Origin: Gracilariopsis chorda
Lineage: Eukaryota > Rhodophyta > Florideophyceae > Gracilariales > Gracilariaceae
Direction: 5' to 3'
NCBI GenBank assembly: GCA_003194525.1
Contig: NBIV01000072.1
Coordinates: 62,001-126,000, forward strand
Length of the DNA: 64,000 bases
Made by a program: the position numbers and the translations under genes. Below, in pieces: positions 1-10,860 of this stretch (within the stretch, counting starts at the first letter, position 1; each line of letters starts with the position of its first letter). Below the pieces are notes generated by a model. The model ran no database searches. It worked only from the letters and a program-made list of their open reading frames with translations, and was not told the DNA's origin.

Positions 1-866
1 CTGGAGGTACTTAATTGGTTCATGATCAGTTCTGACTAGAAACGATCTGTCGCGTAGGCGCACGGTCCATTCGCGTGAGGCAATTATTATGGCCACAGGC
101 TTTTGATCCCTAGTGTCCCATCTCGACTCGGTGTCTGAAAGTTGATGAGAAAGATATGCTAATGGATGCCCATTTTGCTCCAATATAGCTTAAATTCCGT
201 ACTTAGAAACATCTGTCATTAACCCAACTTTTTGTTCCGATGATGGATGTCGTAATAGTGGGGCTGTCGTGAGAAGCTTCTTCAGAGCTTCGAATGCTTC
301 TTCCTCTCCCCATTCCATTCGAAACGTTTGTATCGCAATATATATGTAATTGGGCGTGCCACGGCTGCATAATTCTTCACAAACCTTCTGTAAGAATTTG
401 AGAGTCCCAAGAATCTCTGAACATTCTAGACCGAAGACAGCGTTGGCCAAGTAACTGCCACATCAACTAAGCGTTGTTGTGTGTGATTTCCCTTCAAATT
501 CATCTTATATCCAGGGTAGTATATTTCATCAGCACCAAAACTGGACTTGCTTGGTCTGATGTAAAGCTTATTCTCTTTCAAAAGTTTGAATAATTTCCTC
601 AAATGCTTCTTGTGATCGTCTACCGATTTGCTGTAGATCAAATGTCATCCAAGTACAGCACCATGCACTCCCCATGTAGTTCTCTCAACAGATGTGCTAG
701 TAGACGCGAAAAAGCGGCAGGGGAATTTGTCCGAAGCAAAGGACTCGCCATTCAAAAGACTCATATCGTGGGCGAATAGCAGTCTTGTAACAGTCGCCGT
801 CTTTAAGTCGCATTTGATGGTATCCCTAAATAGGATCGATTTGTGAGGAAACCTTTGCTCTCGCAA
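1..866 (-). pseudogene. Reverse transcriptase/RNase H fragment of A-left
   Basis: Broken frames on the minus strand encode the end of the RT palm and thumb and the beginning of RNase H. The stretch at 426-641 (IYSKSVDDHKKHLRKLF) follows the catalytic YxDD box, and 190-450 covers the APLLRHPSSEQKV connection segment. The homologous segment at 41126-42181 is longer and less damaged. Stops and frame changes near 425 and 645 split the frame. The same RT family occurs in element B (MYSNTAEEHKGHLRRVF), which supports the assignment. Confidence 0.88.
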
Positions 867-1830
867 CTTGATCTATGGCCTCATTAATGAACCGAATAGG
901 GTTCGCATCATGTATTTTGATCTTGTTCTGGGCCCTGTAATCACATATCACTTGAGGATCACCACTCTTCTTCTTGATAAAAAATACAGGGGCTCCAAAT
1001 TGGGACGAGGAAGGACGTACTAAGCCTCTATCCAGATACTTTTGTAGCTGACGTTCCAACTCCTCCAGCTCTTGAGGTGAGAGTCTGATGACTGGTCTGA
1101 CGGGGGGCTTTGGACCAGGAACAAGCTTGATTTCAAATTCCATACCGCGTGGCGGTGGTAAATCGTCTGGTACCTCTTCTTTGGAAATGTAATTAAACTC
1201 CCTCAACAGTTCTGTGCACTCAGGAGCGCATTTAGCGTTTGGAAGTTGTTCATTGTCGCTCTTTTCTAGACTTAATCGGACGGAGTACGATTCACAATTT
1301 CCCTTCTTTACTTTTTTGGCCATTTGCTTCAACGAAATCTTTTGGAACTGTATCTTCCTGTATTCATTACTCCTCGACCGTCTCGGGTGAGCTCGGACGA
1401 CGGACCCATCCGATCTTCGGAGTGTGAAAGACCTTGTTTCCCAATCGATATTTGGATAATGCTTTTCTAACCATCCGCGTCCCAAAATTAATAGTGGGCG
1501 CGAGTCTGGTTCTTTAACGTCAGTGAGATACATTTCTTCGTCACTGACGTGGCCATTGATGTCCAGGAGGCCTGTTTCTATGCCTCTTACTTCTGTCTTA
1601 GAAACGTCTCAAAGTTGCACTTGCAGGTCCTTCACGTCCTTGATTTCTAATCCAAGCTTCTTTACCTCCTCGGTGGAGATAAAGTTACGAGAGGCAAAAG
1701 AATCTATCACTGTTTGAACTGGTTTTCTATTGATTATTCTGTCATACTTCAAGTTCTCATCATCTGCAAAACTGATTGCAGGCAACTATGGCACAATTTC
1801 ATCTGGTACGCCGGTAGATGCCGCCCTTCT
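826..1830 (-). pseudogene. Protease and N-terminal reverse transcriptase of A-left
   Basis: The open frame 826-1533 encodes the linker after the protease (GRGWLEKHYPNIDWETRSF) and then the RT fingers (ELERQLQKYLDRGLVRPSS, FGAPVFFIKKKSGD). The protease lies at about 1540-1790 but is interrupted by a TGA near 1608. In the right-hand copy (58275-59054) the same region reads DSFASHNF at the active site. About thirty substitutions separate the two copies over this kilobase, far more than in the gag and flank that follow. Confidence 0.87.
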
Positions 1831-1841
1831 GAGCAGCATAC

Positions 1842-2704
1842 TTAGTTTTTCAAAGGACGAGAATCCAGTCCCCTACCCTTCCTACAAGCATGATTTGGGT
1901 CGCTGCATCCTTTCAAACCGCATTCGAAGCATCTATCGTGTTTCCTGTAAAGGCCATGTTCTCCACATTTAACATTTCCACATGAAACGGAGTCTGGGTC
2001 CTTCTCAACCTTTCGTTCTGTATTCCGCTTGACAGATTTGCTGTGCTGGTTTGATTTCTTTGAATATTTGTTCTTCTCCGTTATCGTTCCAGCGTAACTC
2101 TGCTGCTTTCGACTCCCTCCAGACAGCGGTAGAGATAACTCTAAATTTCTGGCATAGTCGTAAGCAGATTGAATGGAAGGCGAACCTGACTGATTGATTG
2201 GCTGCGACGTGGGAAACGTCTCTGCAAACGTCGCCTTGAAAGTACTTGGTAGGCCGTCGAAGAAGTAAATGTATGCTTCGTTGTTTGCATTGCCAAAGAT
2301 AGAAATTAAGTCTTCGAACTTTGTAATATGGTCATCCAGGCACGTAGAATCTTTCATACGTAAGTCCATGAGCTGGACTCGAGCCACAGCCTTCTCGTTG
2401 GCCGGCACGAATTCTTGAAGCTTTGCCTTTTGCAGCTCCTCCAAGGACTTTGGTTTGCGCTTCTCTTTCTCAAGACGTATCATCCAAGGAGCCGCCCTGT
2501 CTCGCAAGTAACATTTTGTAAGGTCAGCATGTTTTCCGTCAAATAATTACAGAGATTGCCATATTTCTGAATCGAATAGAGCTTTTCAACTTCTTCGATT
2601 TCCTGTCTTCCACTTTTCCTGTAAACATCGAAATAAGGGGTGTTTTGATAGAAATTCTGCCTATCGACGTCTTCTGAGATTGTACCGTAATCCTTTCGTA
2701 CCAT
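1842..2704 (-). pseudogene. Gag of A-left, frameshifted
   Basis: The frame 1842-2507 encodes the Gag capsid-like region (PWMIRLEKEKRKPKSLEEL, FDGLPSTFKATFAETFP) and a C-terminal zinc knuckle beginning CFECGLKG. The N-terminal coiled-coil part is in another frame (2480-2704). Compared with the right-hand copy at 59111-60063, a one-base deletion near 2580 and another near 2692 shift the frame. Gag would form the particle and bind element RNA; this copy cannot make a full protein. Confidence 0.88.
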
Positions 2705-2890
2705 TCAGACGTGCTTGTAGCTTTGCAGTGCGCTCGTTCTGGTTCTTCAAGGTATTCTTCAAGCTTCGCACTTCATCTTGCAAAGCATTCAACGTCGAAC
2801 TGTGACGTTCTGATTTCTCGACTCCATGCCGTGCGTCACACGAGGCATTTTTCTGTGCGTACGGAACAATTCGTGTGAGAAAGAAGTCCT

Positions 2891-2904
2891 TTAGATGCTA
2901 CCAA
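2891..2904 (-). other. tRNA primer-binding site of A-left
   Basis: Directly inside the LTR, the minus strand reads TTGGTAGCATCTAA. Primer-binding sites begin TGG because they pair with a tRNA 3' CCA end. Element B has the same TGGTAGCATCTA core next to its 5' LTR. The first eight bases, TGGTAGCA, fit a typical eukaryotic initiator-Met tRNA; the rest does not match the common version I know. Confidence 0.65.
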
Positions 2905-2905
2905 C

Positions 2906-3113
2906 TGTAACAGAGTGATGTGGATACTCTGCTTTTTACAACATCAAAATCAGTTTAAAATTTCAGACAAAGAGACTGCTCGATCTCCTTTTTTCATAAG
3001 CAAATTAGAGGTGTGCTTATATATTCAAGCTACGGTTGCAGTTTGAATTCGTAATTCAAACTGAGGTATGGTCGTAATCGCTATGCGTCCGTTCTCGAAG
3101 TCATTATGTTACA
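2906..3113 (-). repeat. 5' LTR of A-left (208 bp)
   Basis: It starts TGTAACAG and ends ATGTTACA on the plus strand. By eye it is identical to the LTR at 60177-60384, and it is about 89 percent identical to the LTR at 36153-36359. The terminal TGTAA/TTACA inverted repeat is typical of LTRs. Confidence 0.92.
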
Positions 3114-4353
3114 GCTCTCTTGAAAACTCTTGTGATATATGTGAGCATCATCTTGGTACTATCGGGACGCTCAACGACGATATAAGTCCTTACTCTACAT
3201 TACTCAAGTGGAAATGGTTTAAAAACTTTCTGTAGCTTGAGAGCATCAGCACAATCGAATAGTGCCAATAGATGATAGACTACAGAAAATAAAGAGTGAC
3301 CCTAAACAAGGCCAAACGAAAAGAATCAATGATAATAATGCAAACAATACAACAGCCCACTAATCGCGCTGAAAAAAATAACGGCAACAACACGTGTTCT
3401 ATCAGAACCTCAGATCTATCGCAGTGTCAAAAAACCTTGGCAAGCAGTACTTACAACCGAGACCTCAGATCTAGTGCTTGATTTACACTGGACTTGCTAC
3501 GCAACTCGGGATAAAATGAAAGGTTAACACAACTTCACAACACCAACACAGGACATGAACCAAAACCCAAGATTGAAGATAATATCAGTAGTGTGACGGG
3601 CTAGTGGCCAGATTCAACAGGCAGCTCTGGAGAAACGTTAAGATGCCTAATGTTGAGAGGTTAATTGGTGCTTGTTGTTAGTTTTGGCCCTCCCCTTCCC
3701 GATGTCGTAGCGAGGATGAGTAAAGAACTCAACATTTTATAGAACAACTTTATCCTGGCTGACGCAGGAATACTAAGAGAGCCTTCGCAGAAGTAACACG
3801 TTTTATCAAATAAGACGCTATTTTATTGCTGTTACTGCAGTGAACATATTGTATAAAAGCATTCGGTTCTGCTTTTTTCTGCATTAATTCTTGTTCTACC
3901 AAGACGTCCATCAATATGGCTTAACATCAACATCCTAACCAAATGCGGCTTATTTCAGAGATTTCTGAAGATCCTTCGTCAGAACTGATTTGTAAACGCA
4001 GTGGTTTCATAGATGGTGAAGCGTCCAAAGCAGTGCCTTCCCCTAGAGAATTGCTCCCAGTTCAAGCACAGTTTAGTTTGAGATCCCAGCAAGCGCCACA
4101 GAACCATCGTACGGTGTTGCCGAGTTTGGTGATTTGCTCGTAGATCTTGCATGCGGTAGTCAAAGATTTTAAAGATGCAGCCCCCACTCTAACATCGTTT
4201 AAAGTGTCTGCCTCACTTATAATTACGAGGTATTCGCATAACCTGAGTTAATGCGTCGCCCTACCCTGTACTTTCACGCCAATAAAACCCTGTCCTGATA
4301 TTTACCTTATCCATCACACGTCGCCGCAGAGTTCGGAACAGTAGGAAGCACAG
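3114..4353. repeat. Duplicated flank, copy 1
   Basis: This 1.24-kb non-coding flank next to the A-left LTR is repeated at 60385-61624 with only about two visible differences. It contains short chance frames (for example 3943-4143) and no recognisable gene. The match ends exactly where element F begins in the other copy. Because the LTR and its flank are both shared, the locus itself was copied or converted, rather than the element inserting twice. Confidence 0.9.
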
Positions 4354-4696
4354 GCAGCGCGGCAAGCGCCGGATTGTGTGGAGTGGCGTCCGCAGTGCGG
4401 CCATGCCAGGAGGGGGCTATTGTGTGGTGGCGTGTGTGAGTGGCAGGGGATTCCGTAGCATGCAATAGTGGTTGCACACAAGCGCGCGGCAGATCAGATA
4501 TCCAGATTGGTAAGCACCGTGGAGCTAAAGCCAAAGCGGCCGTTGACTTAATCCGGTGGGGAGCGCAATGGGGCACTGACGGGCGCAGAGCCCTGATAAA
4601 CGGGCCGTTGGCTGTAGTAGTGGTGTGCAAGGGCATAGTCGAAGCAAACCGGGGGGAGTCCCAGTAAATGTGAGATCGTATCTCATATAGAATCAC
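4354..4696. other. Unrecognised stretch before the copia element
   Basis: GC-rich and without stop-free coding that I recognise. It directly adjoins the copia target site. It may be the continuation of the duplicated flank, which would be displaced beyond element F in the second copy. Confidence 0.4.
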
Positions 4697-4701
4697 ATCA
4701 C

Positions 4702-4823
4702 TGAGATAGAACGTGCTCCCTTGGCCGCCGTGCTTCACGTGCTTCGGCGGCCGTGGTGCGTTTTATTTGGAATTGCGGCCGTGCTTGCCGCCTGTGCACT
4801 GTAGGCCGCTACTCGGCGTCTGA
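4702..4823 (-). repeat. 3' LTR of copia element
   Basis: 122 bp, homologous to 9239-9359. The right-hand copy ends GTCTCA, a perfect inverse of its TGAGAC start; this copy has TGAGAT and GTCTGA. The target duplication ATCAC precedes it. Confidence 0.92.
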
Positions 4824-6341
4824 GGCGTCTGAGACGCAGCGTCTGCTTTGGGTTGCTCGCTGCTCCAGGACTTGGTTCGTTGTGCGCTCGCCTTTACATT
4901 CGTAGGAGCTTTCGGCGTCTCACTCCCCTGAATGCAAGGGGCGAGTTCAGAACAAACGCCTAAGCCCTCCATGTGCTTGGTAAAGGCCGGCTTTGCAAGC
5001 GGCTTGGTAAGTGCGTCAGCGCGCATAGATATGCCAGGAATGTGCCGAAGGTGGAATCGATTGTTATTGACGTGATCCTGGAGGTGGTGATGTTTGATAT
5101 CGATGTGTTTACGTCTCTTTTTCGGCGCAATGCTCTCCCAAATCTTGACGGCCGATTCGTTGTCGACATACATTGTAGGCGTAGGAAGGGATTGGACAGG
5201 AAGCTCACGAAGTAGGTTTTGGATCCATAGTAGGTTTTGTGCCGCGCGTGCAGCCGACACATATTCCGCATCACAGGTGGAGAGGGCGACGTTGTGTTGG
5301 TGTTGCGATAACCAGTACACGGTGCTGTGTCCTAGCTGGTGGGCATGGCCACTGACAGATTTTCGTGTGGCCTTGCAGGTGGCATAGTCGGCATCTGTGT
5401 ATTTTCTGAGAGTTAATCGGTTGTGCTTGGGATAAAAAAGACCATGGTTGGGGGTACACTTGATATAATTCACTGCAGCTTTAAGTAGTTTCCAGTGTCG
5501 GTCTGTGGGTTTTTGGATGGCGCGTGCAAGTGCCGATGTTGCGAAAGAAATGTCAGGGCGTGTTGAGTCGACTAACTAGCGCAAGTCACCAACTGTTTCG
5601 CGGTAGATGGCAGCTATTTTGTCGTTTTTTGGCTTCCGTTGTTAGTGGAGAATTGTATCCCATTCCCCATAAGTATGGGGTTGCTATTGGATTGGCGTCA
5701 AGTAGGCTTAGTTTTTGGCCGAGTTTTGTTGCGAATGTTGGCTGTGAAATGTGTATTGCTTGGGTGGTGCGCTTGATGTTCTATTTGAGATAGAATCGTG
5801 GGAATCCAAGCCGCTTAACTTGATATTTCAGGGAAAGTATGCGGTACAGCTCATCTGTGGCACAAATGTGAGACGCAGCGACCATGAAGTCATCCGTTGA
5901 AACTGTGACTAGGGCATAGTGGCCAAGATGATAGAACAGAAAGAGTGAAGGGTCCGATCGTGTGGGTTTTAAGCCATGACGGACGAGGAACTTCGTTAGT
6001 GCGGCGGAGTAGGTGTTGCCTGCCGGAGTGGTTCCATATAGATTAGAAAGTAGCTTTCCGGCCGGCTGTGAGTGCTTGTGTGTGCCGTCAAACCGGGGTA
6101 GCTTCCAAATTAAAACTTCCTTGGTAGGATCGTAGCGCTCGTGAAGGTAAGCACTTTTGATGTTGAAATGATCGAGGTGCAGCCCTCCTATTGCAGCAAC
6201 GGCTAGTAGGATTCGTATGGTTGTTTTGTCCACCATATAGGATGCTGTCTTGGCCGGATTGTAGTGAATTTGCGGTGTCATTCGATCTCCTCTGACAGAG
6301 CACCGTGCTTTGCGGTGCAGCTGCGCGGTACGTGGGGCCAT
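4763..6341 (-). pseudogene. Copia reverse transcriptase and RNase H
   Basis: The RT frame (5781-6341) shows the copia signature (ARCSVRGDRM, DHFNIKSAYLHE) and a degraded active site, VSTDDFMV, where YVDD is expected: both aspartates remain but the tyrosine is lost. The segment 5474-5780 continues the RT with several stops. RNase H (4763-5473) is well preserved, with DADYATCKATRKSVSG, ALSTCDAEYVSAARAAQ and KHIDIKHHHLQDHV, and ends in the usual ADALTKPL motif close to the LTR. These enzymes copy element RNA into DNA. Confidence 0.92.
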
Positions 6342-6736
6342 TTTGTATCTGTACGTCCAGGTGGTTGGTGTGATGAGGTTACGGGGGGTAGGGGTTTGGC
6401 ATTCCAGTCAATGGCCTTCGTTGCATCGAGGCTGTCTAATTCAGCGTCGTGTGCTTCTTGCCATTTGTGCGCGTCGGAGTAGCGGTGCGTTTGCTTGGTG
6501 GTTTTAGGTGGTTGGGGATTGATGGTGATGGTGGTAGGAATGTTCGATTGGTTGCGCGGTTGTTGCAGGTGGGTCCGTTTGCGTTGTGCTTATTTTGTTT
6601 GAAGAGCTCAGTATTGTGGTCGGCAGGGGTCGAGTTCCGGGTGGTATGTGTGGAAATTAGCGGTGCGGGCGAGCTGGTATTTGCGTTTTCTGAGATTCAG
6701 AACCACGATAAGCTTTTCATCAACAGCGTGCATGTA
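6342..6736 (-). pseudogene. Degenerate integrase-RT linker of the copia element
   Basis: No open frame of note on the minus strand. By position this is the poorly conserved region between the integrase core and RT in copia Pol. Confidence 0.5.
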
Positions 6737-8248
6737 TCACACTGGTTCGGCCCGTCGCTGCAGTTTGGGTTTGTTGGGGAGAAGGGAAGGGATGAATCCC
6801 CGCTGCCCGAAAGGTATAATTCTCTGTATGGAGGGAGGTTTACGGTGCCAAGCGGTGAATGGTAGTTGCTTAATTGTGGGTTGGTATGTGATGTTGTACT
6901 TGAATGCGGCGTCGAGGATAGCCGGTCCCCAATAGGTATTGTCGAGTTGACTGTGATCCAGGGATGCTCTGGCTGTTCGCATTAATGTTTGATTGATGCC
7001 CTCTGCCAATGAGTTCTCCTGTGGTGTGTACGGTATCGTCTGTGAGAGTTGAATGCCGCGCTGCGTAAGGAAGTTGTTGGCGATTTTGGATGTATACTCA
7101 CCGGCGTTATTGCACCGAAATAGCTGAGGGTAGTGGCCGGTGTGATTGCGAATAGTTTCGATGTGTTTCGCGATTTCATTAAAAACTTCTTTTCTTGTTG
7201 CGAGTAGCGCAATGAAAAGGTATTGCGTGGCTGCGTCAATGAATGTAATCGCGTATTTGCTGTTGTGTAGTCGCGTTGGAGTGTGGACGGGTCCAAGCAC
7301 GTCGGAGGATATTTTCTGCCCTATAATATGTGTGTGCGCGGTCCGTTTGTGTGATGCAGGTCGCAGTTTGGCCATGTGACACGCACTGCAGGATATTGTT
7401 GGCCATCGTTTGGCTAGTGCGGGCGGAAGGTTCGGTAGGAGTCGCTTCTCTGCCATGATTCTGATGGTTTTGGGATGGTCATGGCCGAGTTTGAGGTGCC
7501 AGTCTTTCATAAGTTTGACGGCTTTTGTTGAGTTATGTGGTGTGTAGAGTGGGATGGTGTGCAGGCGTGGTTCGGGTGCCACTGGGGTGCGCCGTGTGTA
7601 AAATGGGATGGATGTCGTTCGGACGCGGGGCGTGGTTTCGGCGGATGTCTTTTGTTGTGTATTGGGCTTGGGTTGTGGTGGCGTTAGTTTGTGGGGTCGT
7701 GCAAAAGTGCGGATGCCGTGAGCAGTGTAGCGTGGTTTTATTGCAGCGAGGCATGGCGTGGGTGCCATGTTGAGGGCATATGTACCATTTGAATGTGTGG
7801 CAAACGCGACTACGCAGTTATGGTGTCTGCGATCGTGCACAAAAGCATAGTTGGGATAGAATGAGACTTTGCCGTATGTGCGTGCTAGGTCATGCACCGA
7901 TACGACGTTTGATCGAAGTGATGGCGAGTAGAGCGCTTCCTGAATTTGTAGTTGTCTAGGTCTCGTGTTGATCGTTATCTGTCCACCGTGTGTTACAGTG
8001 TGATATCGTCCGTCAGCAGTACGTGTGATTAGGAGGTTTGAGAGCGGCGTCAGGCCGCGTTTTTTAGTTATGTAGGTGGGGTTGGCGGCGGAATCAAGTG
8101 TGTATTGCTTACCGTCTCGCATGTTGTCCGGTGGGGCTTGAATGGCTTGTTCAATGGTTGTGAGGCGCAGTACAAGTTCTTCAATTGCCAGGTTGAGGCC
8201 GTCGGTCATCTGCACGGCTCGGGCTTGCATTGGTGGTTGATTAGCCAT
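6737..8248 (-). pseudogene. Copia protease and integrase, catalytic Asp replaced
   Basis: A 503-residue open frame. The protease site is LDSAANPTYI (usually DSGA). The GAG-pre-integrase zinc motif is present as HLKLGHDHP with a later CSACHMAK. The integrase core has its first aspartate in SSDVLGP and the glutamate in NSLAEGINQTL. The second aspartate, normally in a SDNGGE-like box, is asparagine here: RCNNAGEY. Integrase joins the cDNA to the chromosome through a D-D-E triad, so this protein should be catalytically dead although its frame is open. Confidence 0.93.
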
Positions 8249-8443
8249 ACGGCAGTGGACACGGCACTCGGAGGTGTTGTGGGTTCCCTATGCGTGGAAG
8301 GTGCACCAAGGTCCTCGCCATCCTGCGGGTTTTGGGAAACGCTTGTCTATTGGGACACGTGGCATGAAGGGCCGTGCTCGATGGGTGCGAGATTGTCCGG
8401 GCCATGTTGGTCGTTCAGGTGGTTGTAGTAATGGGTGCGTAGT

Positions 8444-9045
8444 TTAGATACTGTTGTAGGAGTCCTCTTGCAGAAGTAATGCTTGCCGGACGTGGTTCGC
8501 GAATGACTGTATGCTGGGTGGAGGATTGCCGGTTAATACAATTGCGAGTGTGGTGAAGTCGGGATGACGACGTAGCCCTTGAATCATGAAGTTGACTGCA
8601 GTTTCTTCGTGTTGAATATTGAGGTAACTCGCATTGCTCATCTTAGTCTTGATGGTTTCGTGTTGCTCTACATATTTGTCAAGGTCAGTTCCTGGCAAAA
8701 AGAGGATGCTTCGTGCTTGGCTTCTAAGATCTTGTGATTTTGGCGATTTTTGTTCCCGATGTGCGACTCGATGAGTTGGAGAATCTGGAACGGAGAAAGT
8801 TCGACAAAGTCGCCTGTTATTTTGGTTTCTATAGTCTCTGGAATGTTTTGGATGATAAGCGATTTGATTTTGTTGATTTTGGTGGTTTGAAGTTCTTGCT
8901 GAGCGGGGTCGACAGCCGGGGGGACAGGATCAGTGGTGAGCAGATTGGAGCCTTCGAAGAGTGACGTGTTGATGATCAGTGCAGATTTCCAGAATGGGAA
9001 GTTGTTGTAAGACAGCGCCAGAAGTTTAGGTTGGTCATTGGACAT
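8444..9045 (-). pseudogene. Copia Gag, frameshifted
   Basis: Two overlapping frames (8668-9045 and 8444-8698) give a Gag-like protein. The N-terminal part (LSYNNFPFWKSALIINTSLFEG) resembles the retrotransposon Gag N-terminal domain of copia elements, and the second frame carries the UBN2-like helices. A frame change near 8690 breaks it, and 8249-8443 up to the protease is out of frame. No intact zinc knuckle was seen. Confidence 0.8.
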
Positions 9046-9226
9046 GATGAGTGTGCGTTGGGTTGAGTCAACGGTATTAGGATTGTCTGTTGCGTTGATG
9101 CGTGAGTTTTGTAGAAGATTCTGGATGTAGTCGTGCTCGTCTCGTAGTTCAGCTCGTCGCCGTTGGCGGATACAGCGGGCTGTGTGAGGTGGAGCGTCAA
9201 TGATGGGGTTTGTTCAGATATGAAGA

Positions 9227-9238
9227 GGGCCCATAACC
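9227..9238 (-). other. Copia primer-binding site, half-tRNA type
   Basis: The minus strand next to the 5' LTR reads GGTTATGGGCCC. Its complement, GGGCCCATAACC, is the anticodon stem-loop sequence of eukaryotic initiator-Met tRNA with anticodon CAT. Drosophila copia and many relatives prime with a cleaved half of this tRNA. Confidence 0.8.
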
Positions 9239-9359
9239 TGAGACAGAACGTGCTCCCTTGGCCGCCGTGCTTCACGTGCGTCGGTGGCCGTGGTGCCTTT
9301 CTTTGGAATTGCGGCCGTGCTTGCCGCCTGTGCACTGTAGGCCGCTACTCGGCGTCTCA
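9239..9359 (-). repeat. 5' LTR of copia element
   Basis: 121 bp, TGAGAC to GTCTCA, followed by the target duplication ATCAC at 9360-9364. It pairs with 4702-4823. Confidence 0.92.
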
Positions 9360-9364
9360 ATCAC

Positions 9365-10860
9365 ATTCTTTCCACTTACGTTACAACGGGATGGGCCCTT
9401 GTACAGTGCAAGAGAGCATAAAGAAAAGATGTTGCAGGGTCATACAGTGAGATTTGACAACTTTAGCCACGCAACGTGTACTGTATATTTCGTTAAACGT
9501 GCCACGTGGGTTAGAGTGGTTAACTAGGGAGAGTACAAGCTTATTCCATTATATTAGGTAGCTAGTGACACTCCGCTACGTTAGCGTAACGCCATACCAT
9601 CCATACAACCTGCAGCGTATGCTATGTAGCACAGTACACCGGTTGAGTATCAGTAACCTTTATGGTGAGTGCAATGCTCACTCAACAAGCATGGTATCTA
9701 ACGGTAACCACATATTGGCTAAGCGTGATATCATTTGGATTCTATAATCAAACGTCTAGCTTAGACAAAACTATTCAGGCTCTACTAGCCCAAGTGCAAC
9801 GTACGGCCAACACGACCATTTTGTTCCGGTCAGCTTACCTTTCTCTCTTGCAGCCCTCACAAATTGGTGCTGCTATTCTCAATCGGGTACCAACCTTTAC
9901 CTTTCAGGATGAGCCCCCGCCGAGCTCTTACTAAATTTTATCCAACATGGACTACCCGGTAGGTACCTGACATTAAATTGGTTGTACCACAAGCAACAAC
10001 TTAAATCTAAAGCCACAGCCATATTAAAAATGCAGATCGTATCGATTAATCCCATTCTATTCTGTTCTGATTTGCAGACAGAATAGAACTTCATAGGATT
10101 AGCAACCTTGAGTAAACTTTTGACCAAAACAATACCAAAAAGGCCTGGTCAAGAGAACACCAAGCAATAGTTCATCTCAACACCACCACACACTTGAATG
10201 CCTTTGAAAGACAAAACATGTTAACCGAGTTGTGAGTTTAGTTGTCCTAGTAATCCATATTAATCAGTACACAGTTCTTCTTACTTCTAATCAACTTACT
10301 AACTTAGAGATTTTTAATTAGCAAGACGTTAGAAGTTATCATCTAGTATTGAGTCCTACTCAGTTTTGATATACAAAAATTCATTTATTAAGAAAAGCAT
10401 AATGTATACTGTAGTGGAAATATGTATATAAGGACCCTGCCGCAGTTGCAGGCACCCCAACTCTGTTGTTCTTTCATCAGCCTACATCGAAGAACAGCGC
10501 CTTCGTGCCTCCCTGATTATGGTAAAACAATAAACACTGATTTCCATTTATCTTTCAATATGCTTTTTGCATAATTAAGCAATTTGGTTTATTACAAAAC
10601 AACGTCAAAGAAATCAACAAATATAGTGCAAGCATACCAACATTTGGATTTACAGTGCTATTGGAGCTGCGCTACGTGGCCCCTTTTTATTGGTGTCCAT
10701 GGCACGCTAATTCTTTCTAAGTTTCTAGTTCGCTCTCTGGCAGTCTCGCCGGACGTCTGGACTCACTAAAAGCCGGCCCCTCGCCCTATTACGCCCAAAA
10801 GGTGTAAAAGCCAGCCGCTCTTGCTTTTATGGTACTTTTGAGCAGGAACCTTTCAGAACG
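9365..10860. other. AT-rich region with a possible LTR promoter, no gene
   Basis: No coding frame is recognisable. Around 10425-10432 a TATATAAG box is followed about 95 bp later by an AATAAA polyadenylation signal (near 10528). The pair looks like the promoter and tail signal of an LTR for the plus-strand relic that starts at 10861, but no second copy exists in the window, so the LTR call stays open. Confidence 0.35.

Larger units (their letters stand above)
1..3113 (-). mobile_element. Ty3/gypsy element A-left, truncated by window edge
   Basis: The element reads right to left: LTR (2906-3113), primer-binding site, gag, protease, reverse transcriptase and the start of RNase H, then it leaves the window at position 1. 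Its pol part matches 41316-42194 and its gag and protease part matches 58144-60176, so A-left is a second copy of the element that hosts the large nest. A-left lacks the B insertion: at 866-875 the reading is continuous where the other copy is split. It is broken by several nonsense codons and at least two frameshifts, so it is not autonomous. Confidence 0.93.
4702..9359 (-). mobile_element. Ty1/copia retrotransposon, full length but decayed
   Basis: The two ends are 121-122-bp LTRs (4702-4823 and 9239-9359) starting TGAGA and ending TCT-C/G-A. The 5-bp direct repeat ATCAC flanks both sides (4697-4701 and 9360-9364). On the minus strand the order is gag, protease, integrase, reverse transcriptase, RNase H, which is the copia order. 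The gag frame is shifted, the RT is interrupted and one integrase aspartate is replaced, so this copy should be inactive. At 4,658 bp it is a usual length for the family. Confidence 0.95.

Noticed and set aside
3296..4143. Short plus frames in the duplicated flank as conserved genes
   Set aside because: Both copies are almost identical by recent duplication, so conservation carries no coding signal.
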